The position numbers were made by a program, and so were the translations under genes. 64,000 bases of DNA from Opeltia flavorubescens (Eukaryota > Ascomycota > Lecanoromycetes > Teloschistales > Teloschistaceae). The stretch lies in assembly GCA_000442125.1 (NCBI GenBank), contig KE546977.1, forward strand, positions 248,001 through 312,000, read 5' to 3'. How positions within the stretch are numbered: position 1 is the stretch's first letter; the number at the start of each line of letters is the position of its first letter. The notes below the pieces were generated by a model. The model searched no databases. It saw only the letters and a program-made list of their open reading frames with translations, and was not told the DNA's origin. Positions 56,334 to 64,000 of the stretch are shown one piece after another.

Positions 56334-58655
56334 ATGGCATTAGAAAAGTCAAACAGGAAGCGAAAGGCAATCACTAAAGATTCACCGGAAGCCGACGAGG
56401 TAGTCCTGAGCGATGGTGGAGGGGATTTGGAGCCAGGCTTCCTCGATGGCGTTCTATCCCAAAGCGAAGACGAACAATCCAACGGGTCACAGAGCGACTT
56501 TTCGGAAGAAGAGGACGACGGGTTTGATAGCTTGGAGACTTCTGACGATGATGGGACTAATGATAAGCTCTTGTCACACGTGGACAACCGCAAAGATGAC
56601 TCTAGCAAGATCAATGGCTCATCGATAAATGTACATGCTATTTCCGAGGCGAGCGAGGACGAATCCCAACCAAACCATACTGTTGTACAAGACGCCAATG
56701 GTAATCCTCGATATGTGTACGGAGATATCGATCCAGTCTACGATTCGGACGACTCGGAGGCGCCTGAGACTACAAATACTATTGGGAACATACCTTTGTC
56801 TTTCTACGATTCCTATCCACACATCGGGTATGATATCAATGGGAGGAAAATCACACGACCAGCGAAGGGCGAGGCTCTTGACGCGTTGCTCGACAGTATC
56901 GATATACCCAAGGGCTGGACTGGGCTTACCGACCCAAATACAGGGAAACCATTGGAGCTCAGTGCCGAGGAGATGGATATACTCAAAAGAATCCAGATGA
57001 ACGAAGTACCGGAAGAAGGCTATGACCCATATCCAGCTACTGTAGAGTATTTTACAAGCAGGACTGAGACAATGCCGTTGAGCGCTGCACCAGAACCTAA
57101 GAGGAGATTTGTACCATCGAAACATGAGGCTAAGAGGGTGATGAAGATTGTCCGAGCCATACGAGAAGGACGTATAGTGCCCTATAAGCCGCCGTCGGAG
57201 GAGAATGAAGAAGACCTGGACGTTAAACGTTATGACATCTGGGCCAACGAGGCACCTCGTCCAGATCATCCCATGAATGTCCCAGCGCCCAAACTACCAC
57301 CTCCTGGATACGACGAAAGTTACCATCCACCACCTGAATATCTGCCTGATTCGGCGGAGAAGAAAGCATGGGAGGAGGCCGATGAAGAGGACCGGGAGAA
57401 AGAGTATCTACCTGCGGACCACAGCGCCTTACGGAAAGTCCCCGGCTACGACAGGTTCATTAAGGAGAAGTTCGAGCGCTGTCTCGATCTGTACCTTGCG
57501 CCCCGGATACGGCGAAGCAAGTTGAACATTGACCCGGAATCTCTACTTCCTAAGCTGCCCAGTCCAGAAGAGCTAAGACCCTTCCCAACGACTTGCTCGA
57601 CCATTTTTCGTGGTCATGACGGACGGATACGGTCACTTGCCATAGATCCATCTGGTGTCTGGCTAGCTAGTGGAGGCGACGACGGCTCAGTCAGGGTATG
57701 GGAGTTACTCACCGGCCGCCAGCTGTGGTACGTCAAGATTTCTTCGGACGAAGCCATCAATGCAGTCCGCTGGCGTCCCGGAGTCGACGCCGTCATCCTC
57801 TCCGCCGCTGCTGGCGAAGATCTTTACTTCATAATCCCACCCATCGCATCCCCAGAAATCGAATCCCACAGCCGCTCCCTCCTCGACGCAGGATTCGGCT
57901 ACTCAACCTCCAACCCATCCTCCGACTCCACTAGAAAACCCCTGGCAGCGCAATGGACCCGCCCATCCACCCACCTCCTCGACTCCGGCGTCCTCCTAAA
58001 AACCCACCTCCGCTCCACCATCAAGGTAATCTCCTGGCACCGCCGCGGCGACTACCTCTCCACCGTCTCCCCCTCAGGCCAAACCTCCGCCGTCGCAATC
58101 CACACTTTGTCAAAACACCTAACACAGCAACCCTTCCGACGCCTCAAGGGCCTCCCGCAATCCGCACACTTCCACCCTTCGAAACCGATATTCTTCGTCG
58201 CCACCCAGCGCTCCATCCGCAGCTACGATCTCTCCAAGCAGGAATTGCTGAAAATCATCCAACCCGGCGCAAGGTGGATTTCTTCTTTCGATATCCACCC
58301 CTTGGGCGATAATTTGATTGTCGGGAGCTACGATAAGAGGTTGCTATGGCATGATCTGGATCTTTCGGTCCGGCCGTATAAGACGCTGAGGTATCATAAG
58401 AAGGCGATAAGGCAGGTGGGGTTTCATAAGGGTGGACTGCCGCTGTTTGCGGACGCGAGCGATGATGGGAGTTTGCAGGTTTTTCATGGCAAGGTGGTGG
58501 GTGATATGATGGAGAATGCGACGATTGTGCCGGTTAAGGTGCTGAGGGGGCATAGGGTGGTGAAGGATTTGGGGGTGTTGGATTTGGATTGGCATCCGAG
58601 GGAGCCGTGGATGGTGAGCGCGGGGGCGGATGGGACGTGTAGGCTGTGGATGTAG
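56334..58655 (+). CDS. ERB1: Ribosome biogenesis protein ERB1 (BOP1)
   Basis: A 773-residue product from ATG 56334 ([15 protein letters not shown]). Earlier in-frame sequence has no ATG. An acidic N-terminal region (about 20-110) is followed by the BOP1 N-terminal domain ([49 protein letters not shown]) and a C-terminal seven-bladed WD40 propeller ([19 protein letters not shown], then VWELLTG and the final [11 protein letters not shown]). With Nop7 and Ytm1 it forms the PeBoW complex needed for 27S pre-rRNA processing and 60S assembly in the nucleolus. The coding strand is C-rich from about 57780 to 58260, then G-rich to the stop. Confidence 0.95.
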   Translation: MALEKSNRKRKAITKDSPEADEVVLSDGGGDLEPGFLDGVLSQSEDEQSNGSQSDFSEEEDDGFDSLETSDDDGTNDKLLSHVDNRKDDSSKINGSSINVHAISEASEDESQPNHTVVQDANGNPRYVYGDIDPVYDSDDSEAPETTNTIGNIPLSFYDSYPHIGYDINGRKITRPAKGEALDALLDSIDIPKGWTGLTDPNTGKPLELSAEEMDILKRIQMNEVPEEGYDPYPATVEYFTSRTETMPLSAAPEPKRRFVPSKHEAKRVMKIVRAIREGRIVPYKPPSEENEEDLDVKRYDIWANEAPRPDHPMNVPAPKLPPPGYDESYHPPPEYLPDSAEKKAWEEADEEDREKEYLPADHSALRKVPGYDRFIKEKFERCLDLYLAPRIRRSKLNIDPESLLPKLPSPEELRPFPTTCSTIFRGHDGRIRSLAIDPSGVWLASGGDDGSVRVWELLTGRQLWYVKISSDEAINAVRWRPGVDAVILSAAAGEDLYFIIPPIASPEIESHSRSLLDAGFGYSTSNPSSDSTRKPLAAQWTRPSTHLLDSGVLLKTHLRSTIKVISWHRRGDYLSTVSPSGQTSAVAIHTLSKHLTQQPFRRLKGLPQSAHFHPSKPIFFVATQRSIRSYDLSKQELLKIIQPGARWISSFDIHPLGDNLIVGSYDKRLLWHDLDLSVRPYKTLRYHKKAIRQVGFHKGGLPLFADASDDGSLQVFHGKVVGDMMENATIVPVKVLRGHRVVKDLGVLDLDWHPREPWMVSAGADGTCRLWM

Positions 58656-58876
58656 GTTGGTCTTGTTGATGAATGGGCTGAACAGGTTGAAAGTTGTGAG
58701 CAGGAGGATATAGCTGTGATTGTGAAGTTGGAAAAGTAGCTATTAAAAAGAAGTAAATTCCTTGACGGTCTTTTCCCATAAAAATGGTGGTTTAGTGGTT
58801 TCGAATTATTGCGTTGGTCTTATTTACAGCAGAACCTTCTCCCCCTTTTCTCCTTTTTCGTTCGGAAAGGAACAAT

Positions 58877-60106
58877 TCAGCTCTTACTTTTCGCCTTGAT
58901 GTCCTTCACCTCACCCCTCCCCCATTTCTTCACTGTTCGATCCATATCCCACCTGACCCACCCCATCGCCCATACCATCACCCACCCCACTACGGTATCC
59001 CACACCCCCCATCCACTCTTCCGACTAGCCCCCATACAGCTCCTCCTCATCAGCCCTCCCAAAATCTCCGTCGTTATCATCTCCTCTCCTCTCTCTAACC
59101 CGCGTATACTAGCTTCCGCAACCTCCTCCGCTGTTTGCCCTTTATCACCTTCCTCCAACTTCATTGTGATACCAGGTTTCGTCTTGTTTTCTTCATCGTA
59201 GCCTTGCCCGAAGATCGTGGCGGGAAATATGCAGTGGGGGATTACGGCCGGGCGAGCGGGAGTGGGAGGGTAGAGGAGGAGTTCTTGGGAGAGGGTGTCG
59301 GTGAGGGCGCGGAGGGCGCTTTTGGCGGGGGCGTAGGGGCTGTAGCCGGTGAAGGGGTAGAAGGCTATGACGGAGGAGGTGAAGATTAGGTGGCGGGTTG
59401 GTGGGAGAGGGGAAGATGAGGTGGTCTCGGAGGACTTTGTAGAAGGTTTGAGCCAGAGTTGGAGGGCGGCATGGGCGATGTATGCGGCTGAGAGGTAGTT
59501 GGATTCAAATTGGGATTGAAAGGAGGAAACGTGAGCGTCGACAAAGAGGGTGGGTTGGGAGGAGCCAGCGCAACACCATACTATGTCAGGAGGGGAGTTG
59601 TTGTTCCAAGTGGTGGTCTCTGAGATGACACGGGTCGCTTCGGTTGAGGAGGAGAGGTCTGCGGAGATGGAGCGGAAGCGTTGAGATTCGCGGATTGCGC
59701 CGGCCTATGGAACGTCAACTGAGCGATTGACGCCTTAAAAGCTTGGATTCTCAATGTACCGTAACGTGTTCCAAAGCTTCCTCAAGCCGTTGGAGGTTTC
59801 GCGCGACGATTACGACATTGGCACCTTTCTGGGCGAGGAGACGGGCCACGCTACGACCCATTCCCAGTGATGCACCAGTGACAATAACGGTCTATTGCAA
59901 GCAGGATCAGCTAACGATTCTGGAGACATGAGATTGGAAGGACTCACGCGTCCATCCACTGGAAACTTATTTTTTCTTGCAAAGAGGTCCATTCTTACTG
60001 CTCTGTCTGATGTACTGAGGGAAATTGGAAGTCCAAGTCCTACTCCAGGGACAAATAGCACTAGAACAAGGAGTATGACAAATGCAAACCATGCAGCGAC
60101 AGACAT
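58877..60106 (-). CDS. TSC10: 3-ketodihydrosphingosine reductase
   Basis: Three exons (60106-59948, 59891-59760, 59704-58877) join to 372 residues. An N-terminal membrane helix ([19 protein letters not shown]) precedes an SDR domain with [13 protein letters not shown] (TGxxxGxG), VVIVARN, WCCAGSS (NNAG-like), FTSSVIAF (Ser) and [12 protein letters not shown] (Tyr-xxx-Lys). A C-terminal hydrophobic segment ([18 protein letters not shown]) is typical of the fungal enzyme. It reduces 3-ketosphinganine to dihydrosphingosine with NADPH on the cytosolic face of the ER, the second step of sphingolipid synthesis. It is divergent from SAS10, with start codons about 165 bp apart. Confidence 0.92.
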
Positions 60107-60271
60107 TTGATGAAGCTCAGCTCCTTCGACTCCTTCGAGCTTATGCAGGGGAATTAAGCTGAGCTTAATCGATAAGGGCTAGGGCTGGACATCTTTACGA
60201 CTTCTTTGAAACCTCGGTAAAAAAAAGTCGTGGATTGACAACGCTTGCCTGCAAGATTTCAATGGTCTAGA
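60107..60271. promoter_or_regulatory. Compact divergent promoter, TSC10/SAS10
   Basis: A short region of about 165 bp between start codons of two housekeeping genes, likely a bidirectional promoter. No consensus element is claimed. Confidence 0.6.
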
Positions 60272-62371
60272 ATGGCGAAGAAAAGGAAAGCAAGCAGTCA
60301 AAGGGCGAACGGACACAGTGACGGTCGCGACTCAGAGCAGAATACGAAACTCACCATCAACACATACGAAGATGTCGCAGACTCAGAAGATGAATTCTTC
60401 ATCAATCGAGACAAAATTCTCTTAGACGAAGGTCCCGAGCAGAAGAAACGGAGAAAAATACAGGAAGATGGTATCTTTCTCCTGGAGATGCCTTCCTCAG
60501 TCTTCCACATTGACTGATGAAGTCGTACAGAAGCACTCCTCGAGCCCTCCGACGAGGAAGTCCTCCCAGAACCCTCTTCCCCTTCCATCTCCGACAGCGA
60601 AGAGTCGCAAGACGACGATGGCGCGTTCTCTCCAAAATTGATCCCAACCCATCTTAACAGCCGGGATCAGGATGACTTATCAGACGCCTCAGATGGCGTA
60701 CCCAGAAGAGGAGGGGAAGAAGAGCAGGACACGTACGACTGGGGTCCCTCTCGAAAAGACTACTACAACGCCGACCCCATCACCACCGAAGCCGATGCTC
60801 TGGAAGAAGAAGCTGAAGCTAGACGCCTGCAGAAAAAACAACTAGAGCGTATGACAGATGCGGATTTCGGCTTGGATGAGATTGACTGGGCAGTAGCGAA
60901 GAAAGAATGGATGGATGGCGGAGAGGAAGACGATGGTAGCAGGGGAAAAGTAATCAGCGAGGTTCTTCCCAAGGTCGAGATCACGGAGTCCATGGGCCAG
61001 GAGGAGAAGATGCAGATTTTGAGGCTGCGGTATCCGGAGTTCGAGCCTTTGGCTAATGAATACTTGGATTTGCAGGGTGTATATGAGGATTTGTCTTTGG
61101 CTAGCAAAGCTGCATCTGCTATGGACTCGTCCACTGTATCTGTCGCTAACGCAGGTGGAAGTGCTATCGCCGCTGTCAAATTGAATGCACTGGGTGGGTA
61201 TCTAGCAGCGCTGTGCATGTACTTCGCTCTCCTCTCGGCAACGGATATGACTTTGGATGATTCCCAGGAGCCCATGTCGCCAGCCGAACTGCACGATCAC
61301 AAGATCATGGATACCCTGGTGAGGTGTCGACAGCTATGGGAGAGGGTGAAAGACATGGCGATCCCAGAGCCTGTGCCATTAGAAACAAATGGAGTAAATG
61401 GCCACCAAACCTCACACACCGGCGAAGAGGCGGATTCTAACAATTACGAACCCATCGAACCAACCATCAAGCCCCGAAAACGCAAATCCCGCAGCGAAAA
61501 GAAAGCCGCCCGTGCCCTCGCCACCGCCCAAGCAGAAGCCGAAGCCCGCCGCCAGGAACGCCTCCGGAAGACCGAGGAGTCTCTCAAAGATCTCTCAAAC
61601 CTGACCTCTCTCACCTCGCAACCCAGAGCCAAAGCCGCCACAACCACTACCAACCATGCAACTGCCCAGGATGACAACGATAGTGATCTCGGTGATCCCA
61701 TAAACCTCACACCTGAGGAAGCCGCACAGAAGGCGGCCCGCAAGAAATCACTCCGTTTCTACACCAGCCAGATAGCGCAGAAATCCAACAAACGCGGCGC
61801 CGCAGGACGAGACGCAGGCGGAGACGCAGATATCCCCCATCGAGAACGCATCAGAGATCGTCAAGCGAGGTTGAATGCCGAAGCCGAAGCTCGAGGACGG
61901 AAGAAGGACAACAGTGCCAGTATCGCGTTAGATGCAAACGGCGAAGGAAGTGACAGCGGGAGCGAAGCCAACGGTGACCAAATGGACATCGCCAGGGAAG
62001 TCCGTGAAGACCAAGACGAAGATTACTACGATCTCGTAGCTTCCCACTCGCAGAGAAAGAAACTCCTAAAATCCGCAAATGCTCAAGCTGCGCGAGAAGG
62101 CGGCGTGGTCCGCATTCTCGAGCCCGAGAACGGAGTAGGGGCAGACGGCAAGAGGGGTATCACGTACGCGATTGAGAAGAATAAAGGGTTGGCGCCGAAG
62201 CGAAGGAAAGAGGTGAGGAACCCAAGGGTGAAGAAGAGGAAGAAGTTCGAGGATAAGAAGAAGAAGCTGTCGAGCGTGAGGGCGGTGTATAAGGGTGGGG
62301 AAGGACGAGGAGGATACAAGGGAGAACTGACCGGTATCAAGAGCGGATTAGTCAAAAGTGTGAAATTGTGA
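60272..62371 (+). CDS. SSU processome factor SAS10/UTP3
   Basis: Exon 1 is 60272-60470 and exon 2 is 60531-62371, giving 679 residues. The product is strongly acidic at the N-terminus and basic at the C-terminus. The Sas10/Utp3/C1D domain is recognised by LRYPEFEPLANEYLDL and by AVKLNALGGYLAALCMYFAL. The C-terminal Sas10 domain is recognised by GITYAIEKNKGLAPKRRKEV, RNPRVKKRKKFEDKKKKL and SVRAVYKGGEG. It acts in the nucleolus in the U3-containing 90S pre-ribosome for 18S rRNA processing. The ATG at 60272 (MAKKRKASS) has a lysine-rich start typical of the family. Confidence 0.93.
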
Positions 62372-62661
62372 AGTAAATCAACAGTCAGGGCCCGAGCTCC
62401 TTGATGGAAATATCGGCTTCTAGCAGTGTCATACTGCCTTGATGTCCATTTTGAAGAGTCATTGCCATGTGAAGATCCACGGAGAGGGTGACTGTGATAG
62501 GTTCAGGGAACGGGTATAAAAGGACCTCTGCTGTCGCTGAAAACGAGATTCTTTTGTATATCCAAAACATCAAATACTATCCGCACATCACCTCCCTAAG
62601 TCTCCCCTTTCGCATCGACACATCGACACCCTTATACTTCCTATCGCTAAAAGCTTTCACA

Positions 62662-64000
62662 ATGGCATCTTCAACAGACTTCTGGTTTCAATCAGATGAC
62701 GAGTTCTACGCTGCAGTTGAAGACAACGTTGTTGTCGGCCAGACAGCTTCCATGACCCGCCAAGGCCTTCGTGAGGATGAGCCGTTCGCTTTCGATGGTA
62801 CTGATTTTGATGACGATGATCATGATGAAAATAGTGCGCCTGTTGAAGAAGAGGAATATCCACTGAAGTTGAAAGATATTCTCCTCAACCCTTATCACTA
62901 TGGTAACTCCCTAGGTTGCGATGCCGATTCGCAGCTCTTGTATGCAGATGTCGATAACCATGACTCGAGTAAGCTCGATATCAATCAGTCTGTGGCAAAA
63001 TGTGGATTTCTGGAAGAAGAGAGTGACAGGAGTAAATTGATGAAAGCAAAGTTGCTCGATCATCTTGCATCTTTGCCCTTGGGCTGGCAGAGCGACAATT
63101 TCTGGAATACCGATCCTGACCTCGAGTATGAGGACTCTGAGGACGAGGATAAGATCAAAGAAATGCGCCAAAAATTGAAGAAAGAAACTGATGAGAGGTA
63201 CGGCAAGAAGAAAGATTGGGACACGTTTCAGAGAGACAGATCCTTTGTCGAACGAAACTTAGAGAGAGACTATGGTCTTCTCTGTCCCGACAAAGTCAAT
63301 TACCTCCTCAGTCTCGACGAGGTAGATGGGCGAGAAGTCCTCAACATCTTCAGCAACCAGTGCAAGCGAAAGCTTAAGCGTCCAGTGGTACTCTTGATCG
63401 GTGCAGTCGACAAGCCTTCGATGCAAAAGCCAGGGACCAAGGAGGGCTGGGCGGTAGTGTACCACTTCTTCAGCAACAAGATCACTGTGAAACCCTTCCT
63501 CCTGGATAAAACACACCATCCTCTGGCCCAGAATTGGGATACCGATGTGCCGAATGACGGGATTTGCTTGACAGGTAATCCGGCAATCTTTGTTGACAAA
63601 GTACTGCAGCTCGAAGCCGATATTAAGAGCGAATTAAACGAGGCCCATACCTCTCAGATCCTGGTGTACTATGTCGTTGCGAGATGGCTTATTCTCCATT
63701 GGAAAGCCTTATCCGCTATCAAGGATGATGGCCAAGCTACCATGACTGATGAAAATCGTGAGAAGGTCAGCGATGCAAAACGCTTCATGCTCCGCGAGTC
63801 AGCCAAGATTGATGTTCCTCGGGAGAAGCCACAACCTGCACCAAAGAAAACAATCAGAGTCTTCGAGCACCTACAAGCACACCTGGAAGATTACGAGGCA
63901 GCAATCAGGCACGAGGCCATCAAAGCCAAGGATGCAGGAAACGAGACAGCTGCAGATGATGCAGTCAAATTGTATGGTAAGCTGACGGAAATGCTGCAAG
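62662..64000 (+). CDS. Acidic protein of unknown function, cut by window edge
   Basis: An open frame from ATG 62662 (MASSTDFWFQSDDEFYAAVE) runs 446 codons to the edge of the window without a stop, so the 3' end is missing. No signal peptide or membrane helix is present. It is rich in Asp/Glu near the start (DFDDDDHDENS) and contains charged helical segments (DEDKIKEMRQKLKKETDER). The middle has a compact hydrophobic part (LKRPVVLLIGAVDKPSMQ, EGWAVVYHFFSNKITVKPFL, SQILVYYVVARWLILHW). I do not recognise the family. The even codon use and length make it a real gene. Confidence 0.75.
   Translation, partial: MASSTDFWFQSDDEFYAAVEDNVVVGQTASMTRQGLREDEPFAFDGTDFDDDDHDENSAPVEEEEYPLKLKDILLNPYHYGNSLGCDADSQLLYADVDNHDSSKLDINQSVAKCGFLEEESDRSKLMKAKLLDHLASLPLGWQSDNFWNTDPDLEYEDSEDEDKIKEMRQKLKKETDERYGKKKDWDTFQRDRSFVERNLERDYGLLCPDKVNYLLSLDEVDGREVLNIFSNQCKRKLKRPVVLLIGAVDKPSMQKPGTKEGWAVVYHFFSNKITVKPFLLDKTHHPLAQNWDTDVPNDGICLTGNPAIFVDKVLQLEADIKSELNEAHTSQILVYYVVARWLILHWKALSAIKDDGQATMTDENREKVSDAKRFMLRESAKIDVPREKPQPAPKKTIRVFEHLQAHLEDYEAAIRHEAIKAKDAGNETAADDAVKLYGKLTEMLQ

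Noticed and set aside
57698-58595. Long proline- and arginine-rich frames overlapping ERB1
   Set aside because: They are shadows of the C-rich part of ERB1, which has strong BOP1/WD40 identity.
1-64000. Biosynthetic gene cluster, tRNA genes or CRISPR arrays
   Set aside because: No PKS, NRPS or terpene core enzymes, no convincing tRNA box pattern, and no spaced direct repeats. CRISPR is not expected in a fungus.

Overview
The window is nuclear DNA of a filamentous ascomycete (Pezizomycotina). Evidence is the short GT...AG introns (mostly 45-80 nt, with CTRAY-like branch sites), protein families confined to such fungi (fungal NLR-associated N-terminal domains, WSC repeat proteins, a PGAP4-like fungal glycosyltransferase), and the gene density and composition. 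A leotiomycete is a plausible guess, but it rests on general impression, not on a search. I see no tRNA, rRNA, CRISPR array or intact transposon. Exon joins were worked out by hand by requiring consistent phase across every junction.

Layout, left end (1-14.2 kb): a PGAP4-like glycosyltransferase (1557-2876 +) is followed by the most interesting locus. A SesA/HeLo-type helical-domain protein (3553-4754 -) ends in tandem 22-residue repeats with HET-s amyloid-motif spacing. About 1 kb away, divergently transcribed, an ankyrin-repeat protein (5741-7293 +) carries one copy of the same motif at its extreme N-terminus, in its own small exon. This is the arrangement of fungal amyloid-signalling receptor/effector pairs, but the receptor side has no NACHT or NB-ARC domain. 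Next come a cysteine-rich single-pass membrane protein (8749-9687 -) and a seven-exon gene (10513-14166 -). That gene joins a fungal NLR-type N-terminal domain, a ubiquitin-like domain, a SANT-like helix bundle and C2H2 zinc fingers.

Centre (15.5-41.4 kb): two related protein kinases face each other tail to tail (15567-17174 + and 17959-19650 -). They are followed by a secreted unknown protein (20450-21480 +), the vacuolar endopolyphosphatase PPN1 (21637-23615 -) and a 2002-residue secreted protein with a quinoprotein-like propeller, HYDIN/SPD-2-like Ig folds and eight WSC domains (26162-32401 +). After a low-complexity, partly mis-assembled spacer come a DUF2235 hydrolase with a jacalin-like C-terminus and an 11-nt microexon (34734-37131 -), a GH43 glycosidase (38748-39863 -) and a small hydrophilic protein (40864-41393 +).

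Right end (41.7-64 kb): mostly housekeeping genes. These are a conserved unknown (41758-43044 -), a nucleoside hydrolase (43423-44979 -), the mRNA-export factor GLE1 (45454-47064 -), the translational regulator SSD1 (48311-52757 +), a second cysteine-rich membrane protein paralogous to the one at 8.7 kb (53568-54560 -), a short-chain dehydrogenase (55229-56129 -) divergent from ribosome-biogenesis factor ERB1 (56334-58655 +), and 3-ketodihydrosphingosine reductase TSC10 (58877-60106 -) divergent from SSU-processome factor SAS10/UTP3 (60272-62371 +). An acidic unknown protein runs off the right edge (62662-64000 +).

A pattern crossing many of these genes is a C-rich then G-rich switch on the coding strand toward the 3' end. 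It occurs in about ten genes on both strands and is absent from others such as SSD1 and the amyloid pair.
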